DNA of 32,308 bases from an uncultured Bacteroidota bacterium (GTDB lineage: Bacteria > Bacteroidota > Bacteroidia > Chitinophagales > Saprospiraceae). Under the pieces are notes generated by a model. The model was not told the origin of the DNA and did not search any database. It saw nothing but the letters and a program-made list of their open reading frames with translations. This document shows positions 18,101 through 24,623 of this stretch, one piece after another (position 1 is the stretch's first letter; every line of letters begins with the position of its first letter). Location of the stretch: the NCBI GenBank assembly GCA_903933805.1, contig CAIZLM010000168.1:1-32308 (forward strand), given 5' to 3'. The position numbers and the translations under genes are program-made.

Positions 18101-18683
18101 AGTAACCGGCTACCAGTTTACCCTGAATTACAGCGACTTGGAACTCGTAGATGTGGTTACAACAGACAATATGAAGACGGATAACTTCGCAGTCTTTTCT
18201 GCTGAAAACGCTTTGACGACCTCTTGGAACGGTGACAATCAGGCAGAGTTTACCCTCAAATTCAGGGCAAAACGCACCGGTGAGCTCAGCAAAATGCTGT
18301 CCCTCTCCAGCCGAATCACCAAAGCAGAAGCCTACAAAGTAGCAGTAGAAAACCAACCAGCTGAGTCTTTGTCAATCGGATTGCGCTTCAATGGTAAAGA
18401 AGGTTCTGTCCTGACTGGTGTTGGGTTTGAACTTTACCAAAACGAACCCAACCCATTTGTCAACCGCACCAACATTGGCTTCCACTTGCCTGAAGCAACC
18501 ACCGCTCACCTTTCTGTGTACGATGAATCAGGTCGGATGGTTTACTCTCAAAAAGGAGATTTTTCTAAAGGCTACAACAGCTTTATGCTGGACAAAGCAA
18601 TGATCAAAACCACCGGTGTACTTTACTACACCCTGGAGACTGAAACAGATGCTGCCACCAAGAAAATGATTCAAGCAAAATAA
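12159..18683 (+). CDS. Giant secreted HYR-like/P-domain/dockerin- and cohesin-like protein with type A T9SS tail
   Basis: A 2174-residue surface or released protein. Residues 1-25 are a signal peptide (LILLMAFFWAFMCGSLLA, cleaved before Gln). Residues about 50-178 look CUB-like (HRIQVTFTTFSLEPGYDAFY). Repeated Cys-rich HYR-like units follow, marked by phrases such as IDNTPPTITCPGNVVF and IDNQAPAIQCPPSPVEYC. A proprotein-convertase P-like domain is at about 640-793 (LRIQVISPSGTIVTVWN, EDANGTWIIRVTD). A low-complexity linker NPNPNSNSSSP is near 1403-1413. A dockerin-like pair of calcium-loop repeats is at about 1825-1883 (TYDLVLISKHILGIQ, ADANMSNSITTFDLVELRKL), a cohesin-like domain at about 1955-2078, and the final 85 residues (FELYQNEPNPFVNRTNIGF) are a type A sorting domain. 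Adhesion or matrix scaffolding is the likely role. It ends the cassette at a terminator. Confidence 0.9.
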   Translation: MKKSNSNLILLMAFFWAFMCGSLLAQTNLNLAANGVTPGSPFTIAPPTTCSFNFFDSGGSTLNYNNGANANVTFLPSNAATHRIQVTFTTFSLEPGYDAFYIYNSNTVGTNQVPGPQGATFAGFPAGNWQNISPGTITASKDLADVGVNPTEALTFQFRSDNSISYPGWTAVVRQVTKDPCAMTAPAAQTVNTGLGALSCFGNVSTPIPTFAPAGCNTGSQIRYRINGGLPTNVSGSGPVNLTVPVGSNIVTWELVDPCGGGIITTGNQSITVIDNTPPTITCPGNVVFNLDGGQCEQSYNYSVSCSDICPFTVIQSVTHPYDGTTGQAGVMFDVVNLSANPLTISQFGPSLDAGTHPMEVYFTNASSTWVGNDQNPAAWTLAGAISVTSSGPGSGTAIPGYGITLAPGQSLGIYLTSTAGAPMRYTNGVRQVADANLRVSSNPGSGKVYPFATTFQNRSYNGFVSYSTVANQAPVQLSGLPSGSYFPIGTTVNVFRCTDATGLSATCSFSVTVKEYPNPTWVLTCSDFITVALADNTCSAKIHADDILDGGPYRCYDNYVVEIDKIAPFGNGPWVPADLTSADIGKTYRVRITEPINGNKCYSDVKVLDNVKPKISCRPSEVTIPCNYSTDPRVASTTALSLNFPTDVALPVLVHDKETREFSIPVAVSPGAVVNDVDFRTKISGDAFFNNLRIQVISPSGTIVTVWNEFTGCAPAPIFTRFDDEGSDLLDCATYTTDINAEIPLGLGSLSSFDGEDANGTWIIRVTDTNGGLPSTISSVDIAELHITALGTFGAGFPNDLTPPQVTPLGLNGYNVPAGLLDECASSTLTYFDQVAPQGCNSIYTKIITRRWTATDLSGNSSTCIQTINLLRPRFDDVVAPPDYDDIDKPAFECGSEYPTPSWIQNQGLQGFPYVFGLPDICNLNTAYQDTRVGNCDGSYDILRTWTVIDPCVAMGSMLYEQVIHVRDQSGPTFVDCPADMVETTDPYTCCASFNFPDILVEDNCSRINNVYALVLTIDPFTGDTTSFIPVDGGLYDFPGNLPNYSDTLASFGNMPCIPLGRHIVVYFAQDDCGNVGTCSFRLTVADYSPPQAACDETTVVSVGVDDPQDCYYKSSNGCEFAGVTWVKSETFNDGSYDQCSPIKYTVRRAPPYSDCIKALDQSSCNGSPSGLSEYEIATAESDSIKFYCCETNTTQMVILRVYQLNYNGNISNYPDGTPVYNECEIAVTVQDRLKPICESPLNVTVSCENFDPSLWVYGKAKVYDNCCLDPTKEYLGQKGLSHTVNYSQFDTICNKGTIVRTFRAYDCQGATSQCTQRIVVNYEQDYFIKFPDDKVISVCDGTGVYGEPTFFGEDCELLGVSYQDQIFTVVPDACFKIERTWKVINWCTYNPQVACVAVPNPNPNSNSSSPTNLPGPTVSPAGTAGPWSPTVVKINPNDAQATNFSTFWYADANCYTYKQIIKVIDNQAPAIQCPPSPVEYCDLTDNNPRLWNESYWYDPVIQSHDLADAPTDLSIVASDLCSGSNLTVRYILILDLDSDGIMETVVSSSNLPLAGTVNFDNVSTPNFTGGTVRTFDERQVSAAQKYRFALQTVANGTSLTASVRWNSQAAQSSYVVPELPYGTHKIKWVVGDGCGNEAVCEYTFVVKDCHPPAIVCTNGLSVNMTAWGMAVLYASDFLVYSSDNNTPDDQLEFGIIKSGTGAGFPLDANGNPVVSLQFNCDEIGTQPVELWVNDAAGNTDYCETYIIIQDNGGNCVTDMATVSGALKTEGGEGLEESDVELSGQNPAGPSFDHFDLTDHSGAYDFIHAVPVFSNYVVTPALDNNPLNGVTTYDLVLISKHILGIQPLGSPYKMIAADANMSNSITTFDLVELRKLILGIYQELPANTSWRFVDKSFNFANPANPFTAAFPESKTVAAIQANAMADDFVAIKIGDVNNSVIANSLMINEDRSVGTLVFDVDDRSVKADEVFEVKFKAAEKVTGYQFTLNYSDLELVDVVTTDNMKTDNFAVFSAENALTTSWNGDNQAEFTLKFRAKRTGELSKMLSLSSRITKAEAYKVAVENQPAESLSIGLRFNGKEGSVLTGVGFELYQNEPNPFVNRTNIGFHLPEATTAHLSVYDESGRMVYSQKGDFSKGYNSFMLDKAMIKTTGVLYYTLETETDAATKKMIQAK
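16359..16388 (+). repeat. Short degenerate hexanucleotide repeat encoding an Asn/Pro/Ser linker
   Basis: Five imperfect copies of CCGAAT-like hexamers (CCGAAT, CCGAAT, CCAAAT, TCGAAT, TCGAGT) encode PNPNPNSNSS between two folded domains of the giant protein. This looks like slippage-grown linker DNA in which copy changes stay in frame. Confidence 0.6.
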
Positions 18684-18693
18684 CTAATACAAG

Positions 18694-18779
18694 ATGTTGG
18701 GGGGGAGTGTTGAGACTGTGATGTACTGAAATCAGGTTCCATTACGCTCAAATAAAGCACTCTCCCCCCGACATTTTTT
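18694..18779 (+). terminator. Terminator of the giant-protein cassette
   Basis: An inverted repeat pairs 18694-18709 (ATGTTGGGGGGGAGTG) with 18758-18774 (CACTCTCCCCCCGACAT), with one bulge and G-T pairs, around a 48-nt loop. Six T residues follow (18774-18779). It begins 11 bp after the stop codon of the giant gene. Confidence 0.7.
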
Positions 18780-19036
18780 GAAACTCCAACAACGCCATTC
18801 TTATTTCAAGCAACACCAAAACGCCCATTGCCTTTTGTTTATAATTTAGGGGTCGAAGACCCTCTTCCAATGCCTTAATACCAAACAACACCAAAAAAAT
18901 ATTGCCATTGCCCCCAAAATAAAGAAATCCCCATTTAATCGCCAACCACCCCAGAATAAAGAATCTAGTCCATAATCGCCATGCCCTCGGCGTAACCACC
19001 ACAACCATAATAAGAAATTAGTTGCTCTTTTCACTC

Positions 19037-19082
19037 ACGGGCGTCAGCGCCTCGAAAAGTCGGGGCGCTCGCTCCCGCCCGT
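19037..19082. repeat. Strong palindromic element (REP-like or ncRNA hairpin)
   Basis: Outer arms ACGGGCG (19037-19043) and CGCCCGT (19076-19082) enclose inner arms AGCGCCTC (19046-19053) and GGGGCGCT (19062-19069), which pair with one T-G. The loop is about 8 nt. It is far more GC-rich than its surroundings, and lacks a T-tract. Confidence 0.6.
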
Positions 19083-19234
19083 TAGAAAAGAAAAAATCAT
19101 CACAAGCTCAGCACCAAGCTTTGCTAACCCGTCTTAATCGGCGAACACTACAACGACTCAAGCATAAGACACCGCTGTAGTATTTCCCTCGTCGGAAACG
19201 CCAAGTATTTTCTCGGTTTAATCTCATGAAATGG

Positions 19235-19268
19235 GCGGTCAGATGATTTCATCTGGCCGCTTTTGTTT
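19235..19268 (+). terminator. Intrinsic terminator in the intergenic region
   Basis: GCGGTCAGATG (19235-19245) pairs with CATCTGGCCGC (19250-19260) with one T-G pair and a 4-nt loop, followed by TTTTGTTT. The giant-protein cassette already has a terminator 460 bp upstream, so this one implies a separate plus-strand transcript ending here. Confidence 0.72.
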
Positions 19269-19372
19269 GTTGTTGCGGCTGAATGCTGTTCCGCCTGCTT
19301 GTCGCAACATTGCCCCAATATTATTCAATCATTACCGATCCGAAAATAATAGAAAATTAGCCCGTAACATCT

Positions 19373-19380
19373 TTTCTTTG
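19373..19380 (+). promoter_or_regulatory. Possible -7 element for the LysM gene
   Basis: TTTCTTTG is one mismatch from TAnnTTTG and ends 59 nt before the ATG at 19440, matching the leader length of the other genes here. Confidence 0.35.
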
Positions 19381-19439
19381 CACGTACAAAGGCTTCTTTG
19401 ACAATTTTTACCGCAACAATTCAATTAAAACACAAAAAA

Positions 19440-19823
19440 ATGACAGCAAAAGAAAAGTATGCAAGTGTATTGGCACTCGGAGAGCGCATGGGTGTTCAGA
19501 GTGGTAACGTGGAAGAAGGCGCAGATGGCGTACTCCGAGTTTGGGGTACGGTCAGCACCAATTTCGAAAAAGATCAAATTTGGGACGCAATCAAAGCCGT
19601 TGGTGGCGAAAGCCCCAGTGATATCGCAGCAGATATCCAGGTTGAAAATACCACCTACTATGCCAAACACACCGTGGTATCGGGTGAAAGCCTCAGCAAA
19701 ATTGCCAAACATTACTATGGCGACCTCATGCAGTACAAACATATTTTTGAGGCCAACCGCGACCAACTCAGCGATCCGGATGAAATTAAAGTAGGCCAGG
19801 TTCTGACCATCCCCAATCTGTAA
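19440..19823 (+). CDS. BON/LysM protein, Kbp (YgaU)-like
   Basis: This 127-residue protein without a signal peptide has an N-terminal BON-like domain (residues about 20-70, GADGVLRVWGTVSTNFEKDQ) and a C-terminal LysM domain (about 76-125: HTVVSGESLSKIAKHYYGD, YKHIFEANRDQL, IKVGQVLTIPNL). The order and length closely follow E. coli Kbp/YgaU (149 residues), a cytosolic potassium-binding protein. A role in potassium sensing is inferred from that family. The start is the ATG giving MTAKEKYASVLALGERMG; an upstream in-frame ATG at 19398 would add 14 residues with poor coding character. The gene is monocistronic, with its own terminator 21 bp after the stop. Confidence 0.88.
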   Translation: MTAKEKYASVLALGERMGVQSGNVEEGADGVLRVWGTVSTNFEKDQIWDAIKAVGGESPSDIAADIQVENTTYYAKHTVVSGESLSKIAKHYYGDLMQYKHIFEANRDQLSDPDEIKVGQVLTIPNL

Positions 19824-19844
19824 AAAATACCTGTCTCAACGATT

Positions 19845-19881
19845 AACGGCTGCTCTTCTCAAGAGACAGCCGTTTTTGTTT
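19845..19881 (+). terminator. Intrinsic terminator of the LysM gene
   Basis: AACGGCTG plus CTCTT pairs with AAGAG plus CAGCCGTT (one bulged A) around a CTC loop, giving a 13-bp stem, followed by a T-rich tract through 19881. Confidence 0.88.
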
Positions 19882-19891
19882 GCGCTTTTTC

Positions 19892-19899
19892 TACCTTTG
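19892..19899 (+). promoter_or_regulatory. -7 promoter element for the transketolase genes
   Basis: TACCTTTG matches TAnnTTTG exactly, directly after the LysM terminator and 56 nt before the ATG at 19956. It is the only clear promoter before the five-gene... plus-strand run of transketolase and glycan genes (four genes in all), so it may drive all of them. Confidence 0.6.
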
Positions 19900-19955
19900 C
19901 GGCGATTATTGACAGCACCCAATTATTATCACTTTTGACGCTTTTTTCCCTATAC

Positions 19956-20807
19956 ATGATTTCCATCAACCAATTAAAAGAACTTTCCACGCAAGTGCGC
20001 AGAGACATCGTGCGAATGGTTTTTAACTGCCAAAGTGGCCACCCCGGGGGCTCGCTTGGTTGTGTTGAATTTTTTGTCGCGCTTTACGCCCATGTTTTAA
20101 AACACAACGCAGAAAAATTCGACATGGAAGGCAAGGGACAGGATCTGTTTTTCCTTTCCAACGGGCATATTTCTCCTGTCTGGTACGCAACGCTCGCTCG
20201 AACGGGATACTTTGACGTACAGGAACTCAATACTTTTCGAAAACTCAACACGCGGCTGCAAGGCCACCCAGCTACCCACGAAGGCCTTCCAGGCATCCGT
20301 ATTGCCAGTGGCTCTTTGGGACAGGGCATGTCCGCAGCCATTGGCGCGGCGCTGGCCAAACGCCTCGATGGCGACGACCGTTGGGTTTTTTGCCTGACCG
20401 GTGACGGTGAGTTGGAAGAGGGCCAATGCTGGGAGGCTATGATGTTCGCAGCACATCATAAAGTGGACAATCTGATTGTCGCGGTTGATTGGAATGGTCA
20501 GCAAATAGATGGCCCAATCGACGAAGTGATGAGCCTCGGTAACTTACAGGCCAAATGGGAGGCTTTTGGATGGGATGTGCTTGTGCTCAACAACGGAAAT
20601 GACATGGAATCCATGATCAATATGCTCAACAACGCCAAGGAACACTCCAAACAGGGAAAACCTGTGGTGATATTGATGAAAACCGTTATGGGCTATGGGG
20701 TTGATTTTATGGCCGGAACCCACAAATGGCACGGCAAGGCCCCCAATCAGGAGCAAGTGGACCTTGCATTGGCGCAGCTCCATACGGAAACCCTTCAGGA
20801 CTTCTAG
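19956..20807 (+). CDS. Transketolase, N-terminal subunit (split enzyme)
   Basis: This is the TPP-binding half of a two-gene transketolase, which moves two-carbon units in the non-oxidative pentose phosphate pathway. The 283-residue product shows SGHPGGSLGCVEFFVALY near the N terminus and the TPP-pyrophosphate/Mg motif GDGELEEGQCWEA (residues 149-161) with the downstream Asn at 180 (VDWNGQQIDG). Active-site histidines appear in LQGHPATHEG. The start is the ATG giving MISINQLKEL; the frame extends to 19935 but adds only seven residues near the promoter. The C-terminal half follows 57 bp downstream, so the two are surely co-expressed and form one enzyme. Confidence 0.94.
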   Translation: MISINQLKELSTQVRRDIVRMVFNCQSGHPGGSLGCVEFFVALYAHVLKHNAEKFDMEGKGQDLFFLSNGHISPVWYATLARTGYFDVQELNTFRKLNTRLQGHPATHEGLPGIRIASGSLGQGMSAAIGAALAKRLDGDDRWVFCLTGDGELEEGQCWEAMMFAAHHKVDNLIVAVDWNGQQIDGPIDEVMSLGNLQAKWEAFGWDVLVLNNGNDMESMINMLNNAKEHSKQGKPVVILMKTVMGYGVDFMAGTHKWHGKAPNQEQVDLALAQLHTETLQDF

Positions 20808-20864
20808 GCGATTGTCCCAGTGTCCTGAACTTTTTCAAAACCATTTTATTTTGCCACTTCTACA

Positions 20865-21836
20865 ATGAACATCAACGATATTATTGCTACCGGAACAAAA
20901 GCTACCCGCGATGGATTCGGACAGGGGCTCCTCGAGTTGGGCCGCCAAAACCCCAATGTTGTCGGTCTCACCGCCGACCTCATGGAATCTTTGCAGATGC
21001 AACATTTCCAAAAAGAATTTCCGGAACGCTTTTTTCAGGTCGGTATCGCAGAAGCCAATATGATCGGTATCGCTGCGGGGCTTGCAACAGGCGGTAAAAT
21101 TCCCTTTACGGGCACTTTTGCGAATTTTTCCACCGGTCGTGTTTATGACCAAATTCGACAAAGTATTGCCTATTCCCATAAAAATGTCAAAATATGCGCA
21201 TCCCACGCGGGCCTTTCCCTCGGTGAAGATGGCGCCACACACCAAATCCTCGAAGACCTGGGCATGATGCGCATGCTCCCCGGGATGGTGGTGATCAATC
21301 CCTGTGATTACAGCCAGACAAAGGCTGCAACCATCGCCATCGCCGAATACAACGGTCCTGTTTACCTGCGTTTCGGTCGCCCAGCATGGCCGATGTTTAC
21401 CCTGGAAAACCAAAAATTTGAAATCGGAAAAGCCCTTCACCTGGCTTCTGGGACAGATGTCACCATCTTCGCCACAGGACACTTGGTTTGGTCAGCCATT
21501 GAGGCCGCCAAGGAGTTGCAAACCCAGGGTATTTCCTGCGAATTGATCAACATCCACACCATCAAACCCTTGGATGAGGCGGCGATCCTCGACTCTGTCA
21601 GCAAAACCCGCGCCGTGGTGGTCGCAGAGGAACACCAACGCAATGGCGGACTCGGTGATGCTATTGCCAACCTGCTGGTTCAGCGACTCCCGGTGCCCAT
21701 GGAGTACGTCGGTGTTAAAGATACCTTCGGAGAAAGTGGAAAACCCGCTGAACTGCTGGATAAATACGGTCTCTCCAAAAAAGACGTCGTCTGGGCGGTG
21801 AAAGATGTGCTGGATCGGAAGACTGGTTCAATGTAG
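20865..21836 (+). CDS. Transketolase, C-terminal subunit (split enzyme)
   Basis: The 323-residue partner of the preceding gene contains the pyrimidine-binding and C-terminal domains. The TPP-activating glutamate is Glu63 in VGIAEANMIGIAAG. The region IPFTGTFANFSTGRVYDQIR and HAGLSLGEDGATHQ is the usual pyrimidine-binding fold, and the last third (EEHQRNGGLGDAIANLL) is the transketolase C domain. A split transketolase is normal in many bacteria and archaea. Only 36 bp separate it from a glycosyltransferase gene on the same strand, so transcription probably continues into the glycan genes. Confidence 0.94.
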   Translation: MNINDIIATGTKATRDGFGQGLLELGRQNPNVVGLTADLMESLQMQHFQKEFPERFFQVGIAEANMIGIAAGLATGGKIPFTGTFANFSTGRVYDQIRQSIAYSHKNVKICASHAGLSLGEDGATHQILEDLGMMRMLPGMVVINPCDYSQTKAATIAIAEYNGPVYLRFGRPAWPMFTLENQKFEIGKALHLASGTDVTIFATGHLVWSAIEAAKELQTQGISCELINIHTIKPLDEAAILDSVSKTRAVVVAEEHQRNGGLGDAIANLLVQRLPVPMEYVGVKDTFGESGKPAELLDKYGLSKKDVVWAVKDVLDRKTGSM

Positions 21837-21872
21837 GAGGCTCCTGCTACAAAGCTTAAAGGAATCACCAAC

Positions 21873-22976
21873 ATGCGTATTGGAATCATTGGGTCTCGCG
21901 GAATCCCCAATTACTACGGCGGTTTTGAACAATTTGCGGCATATCTGGCGCCTGGACTGGTAGAGCAGGGATACGAATTGTCTGTGTACTGCCCGCACCA
22001 CCATCCCTGGACGGAATCGACCTACCAAGGTGTTCAGTTGATTCGCTGTTTCGATCCAGAACCCATGATCGGCAGCACAGGACAATTTGTGTATGACCTG
22101 AATTGTATTCTGGACAGTCGGACGCGCAACTTTGATATTCTGTACCAACTTGGCTATACCACCAATGGTATTTGGCAAAGGTTTATCCCAAAAAATGTCG
22201 TGTTGGTCAGCAATATGGACGGCCTAGAGTGGACCCGCGCCAAGTACCCACCGGTGGTGAAAAAATTTTTACGCTGGTCTGAAAAATTGGTTGTCCAGCG
22301 AAGTGATTTTCTCATTGCGGATGGCATCCCGATTCAGCAATACCTGCGCGATACCTATGGGGTTGAAGCAACCTACCTTGCCTATGGAGCCGATCTTTTT
22401 ACCGACCCCAGTCCCCTTGTACCACCAACACTTGGGTTGATACCACAGAGATATATGCTGTTGATCGCCAGAATGCAGCCCGACAATCACATTGAAATGA
22501 TCATCCAGGGCGTATTAAAATCAGGGAGCGAGATGCCCTTGATTGTGGTGGGCAATGCCTCCAATACTTATGGAAAGCAACTGGTAAAAATATATCAATC
22601 CTCTAATATCCGATTTCTGGGTGGTATATTTGACCCCATTCTGTTGGATAATTTGCGTCATTATGCCGCGCTCTATTTCCACGGCCATTCAGCCGGAGGC
22701 ACCAATCCATCGCTCCTGGAAGCCATGGCGGCCTCCGCCATGATTTGTGCCCACGATAACCGTTTCAATCGGTCAGTGCTCGGAGCAGGTGCTCTTTACT
22801 TCCAAAACAGTGTGGACCTCGCACAAATCATTGACCATGAAAAAGACAAAACAATGTGGCAAGCAAGGATCCAATTGAATCGGGACAATATTGAAAAAAA
22901 ATACGCCAAACAGCAGATCATAGACCAATACAGTCAATATTTCAACGGATTATCTCCAAAGTCTCGAATACAGTAA
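21873..22976 (+). CDS. DUF1972-type glycosyltransferase (rhamnosyltransferase-like, GT4 fold)
   Basis: This 367-residue cytosolic glycosyltransferase opens with MRIGIIGSRGIPNYYGGFEQ, the signature of the DUF1972 N-terminal domain, which precedes a GT4-like (GT-B fold) C-terminal half. In the C-terminal half, YMLLIARMQPDNHIEMIIQG begins the nucleotide-sugar domain and HGHSAGGTNPSLLEAMA carries the conserved Glu region that holds the donor. Homologues transfer rhamnose or related deoxysugars in surface-polysaccharide assembly; the donor here is not determined. It is placed between transketolase and the WcaJ-like gene, probably in one transcript. AAAGGA upstream of the ATG is a weak ribosome-binding site. 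Confidence 0.88.
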   Translation: MRIGIIGSRGIPNYYGGFEQFAAYLAPGLVEQGYELSVYCPHHHPWTESTYQGVQLIRCFDPEPMIGSTGQFVYDLNCILDSRTRNFDILYQLGYTTNGIWQRFIPKNVVLVSNMDGLEWTRAKYPPVVKKFLRWSEKLVVQRSDFLIADGIPIQQYLRDTYGVEATYLAYGADLFTDPSPLVPPTLGLIPQRYMLLIARMQPDNHIEMIIQGVLKSGSEMPLIVVGNASNTYGKQLVKIYQSSNIRFLGGIFDPILLDNLRHYAALYFHGHSAGGTNPSLLEAMAASAMICAHDNRFNRSVLGAGALYFQNSVDLAQIIDHEKDKTMWQARIQLNRDNIEKKYAKQQIIDQYSQYFNGLSPKSRIQ

Positions 22977-23029
22977 ACGGCCATCCTGAGCGGCTATTTG
23001 CAGTATCAGGAGCGCAAACATCAGGCAAT

Positions 23030-24424
23030 ATGCAGTCAGGAAACTCTAGATACAGCGCGATTATCGCCCATGCGGGAGACTACTTTTTGCTCAATTTGTT
23101 CTTTGTTGCCGGGTTTGCTGTGACGTCTGTTCCGACGGCACTCACCGCAAATCACATACTGTTTTTTTTCTATTTAAATATCGTCTGGTTTATCTTGAGT
23201 GCGATTTTTGGTTTATACCGCACCGGGCGCACCATCAACAGTGCCAATATATTATCCGCGTACACCAAAATCATTGTTTTTTTCTTTTTCCTGTTCCTGC
23301 TCTTTTTTCAGGTTTATTCACTGACGTATTATACCAGAGACAGCGTCAAAATGCTATTTCCGGTTTTCTTCGCAGCCCTTTTAGTGTGGGAGTTGGGTAT
23401 TTATTACACCTTCATTTACTATCAAAAAAAACAATACCTTTCTCGCGTAATCATATTGGGTCGTACTGAAACGGCCGAGAATATTTATCAATATTTTCAG
23501 AAAAACGCCTTGACAAACTACCAATGCCTTGGCTTTATTGACACCAAGCAGCCCAATGGGGCGTACAGTTTGGGTCATTTTTCTGATTTCAAGGCCATCG
23601 TGTCCCAGTATTCCGTGGATGAAATATTTGTCGCCATGGATGATATCCAAGCTGCTGAGAAAATTTTGTTGGCAGAGTGGCTGAACAACAATCCTGTAAA
23701 AGTCAGGTTGATCCCTGACTTGGGCAACTTTTCATTTCACAGCATTGAGATGCACTATTTTGGGAATATTCCCGTGGTGGCCTTGCATCCAGGACCGCTG
23801 AGCTACCGATACAATCAACTCTTGAAACGCAGTTTTGACTTGGCCTTTTCAGCGGTAATCATCCTTGTGGTGTTGAGTTGGATGACGGTACTACTGCTGT
23901 TGTTGGACTGGTTTTTTGAGCGAAAAGGCGTTTTTTATCGGCAACAGCGAACGTCCCTGAATGGTAAAACCTTTACCATCATGAAGTTCAGATCCATGGT
24001 CGCCAACGCTGAAGCGGATACGCGACAGGCGGGGTATCAAGACGAGCGCATCACCCCAATGGGGTCATTTTTGCGACGCAGCAGTTTGGACGAATTGCCA
24101 CAGTTCCTCAACGTATTCCTCGGGCAAATGTCGGTGGTCGGGCCACGCCCACACATGTTGAAACACACCGAGGAGTATCAGCAGGTTGTTAGGTCTTATT
24201 CGCTCAGGCACCTCATCAAACCGGGGATCACTGGCTTGGCACAGGTGAATGGTTTTCGAGGTGAGGTAAAGCAAATATCTGATATTCGGGGACGCGTAGC
24301 AATGGACATCGAATACATCCGCAACTGGACATTCAGCCTTGATTTTTACATCATCTTGAGGACTTGCCTGTTGATCGTTTATCCGGGGATGGGTGCGCGC
24401 ACCAGTGCCGTTGACCGTGAATAG
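23030..24424 (+). CDS. Polyprenyl-phosphate sugar-1-phosphate transferase (WcaJ type)
   Basis: This membrane enzyme starts a glycan by moving a sugar-1-phosphate from a nucleotide sugar to undecaprenyl phosphate. Of 464 residues, the first 130 hold four hydrophobic segments (for example IIVFFFFLFLLFFQVYSLTY). A Rossmann-like domain follows (RVIILGRTETAENIYQYF). A fifth hydrophobic helix (AFSAVIILVVLSWMTVLLLL) then leads into the catalytic domain with KFRSMVANAEADT, LRRSSLDELPQFLNVF, GQMSVVGPRPH and KPGITGLAQVNGFRGE. These are the complete hallmarks of the WcaJ/undecaprenyl-phosphate glucose phosphotransferase group. The gene ends the plus-strand run and faces the minus-strand glycan operon. 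The start after the 53-bp gap gives MQSGNSRYSAIIAHAGDYFL, as usual for the family. Confidence 0.93.
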   Translation: MQSGNSRYSAIIAHAGDYFLLNLFFVAGFAVTSVPTALTANHILFFFYLNIVWFILSAIFGLYRTGRTINSANILSAYTKIIVFFFFLFLLFFQVYSLTYYTRDSVKMLFPVFFAALLVWELGIYYTFIYYQKKQYLSRVIILGRTETAENIYQYFQKNALTNYQCLGFIDTKQPNGAYSLGHFSDFKAIVSQYSVDEIFVAMDDIQAAEKILLAEWLNNNPVKVRLIPDLGNFSFHSIEMHYFGNIPVVALHPGPLSYRYNQLLKRSFDLAFSAVIILVVLSWMTVLLLLLDWFFERKGVFYRQQRTSLNGKTFTIMKFRSMVANAEADTRQAGYQDERITPMGSFLRRSSLDELPQFLNVFLGQMSVVGPRPHMLKHTEEYQQVVRSYSLRHLIKPGITGLAQVNGFRGEVKQISDIRGRVAMDIEYIRNWTFSLDFYIILRTCLLIVYPGMGARTSAVDRE

Positions 24425-24588
24425 CATGGTCGTTGGCGAGGGGGTTTTTGTTTTGTGAAACTGCGCGGAAAGCCTTGTTGAAACCCTGTAAAAGGCTATT
24501 GATTAGCGTTCAAAAGGCAATTTAACCAATTATTTTTCCAAATAGCTTGTATGAGCTGCGTATAATTTTGACTAAACGGCATTGTAGT

Positions 24589-24623
24589 AACGCTGTCAAA
24601 GATGCGTTTTGACGTTATTTTTT
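24589..24623 (+). terminator. Possible terminator after the WcaJ-like gene
   Basis: GTCAAA (24595-24600) pairs with TTTGAC (24608-24613), extended by AAC/GTT across a 3-nt bulge, and is followed by ATTTTTT. It lies 165 nt after the WcaJ stop and overlaps the last codons of the convergent gene. The stem is weak. Nothing else is evident in 24425-24588. Confidence 0.35.

Larger units (their letters stand above)
18780..19372. other. Non-coding structured intergenic region
   Basis: No gene I would trust is here. 18780-19030 is compositionally odd (plus strand rich in A and C, few G). A strong two-part hairpin follows at 19037-19082, then 19130-19220 with shorter complementary pairs (ACTACA near 19148 with TGTAGT near 19183, and GGCG/CGCC arms around them), and an intrinsic terminator at 19235-19268. 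This layout suggests a small RNA or a dispersed palindromic repeat. I found no match by eye to tRNA, tmRNA, RNase P or SRP RNA landmarks. Confidence 0.45.

Noticed and set aside
18748-19008. 86-codon minus-strand open frame, hydrophobic and Trp/Gly-rich
   Set aside because: It overlaps the terminator of the giant-protein gene, has low-complexity composition produced by an A/C-rich plus strand, and a second overlapping frame looks equally protein-like. No promoter or family resemblance.
19080-19130. GTTAG ... CTAAC pair that looks like an integron attC site
   Set aside because: The core sites point the wrong way (attC needs AAC on the left and GTT on the right), and no integrase or cassette array is present.
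19083-19234. Possible tRNA or known housekeeping RNA
   Set aside because: No T-loop GTTCRA consensus, no CCA-type acceptor pairing, no tmRNA, RNase P or SRP landmarks on either strand.
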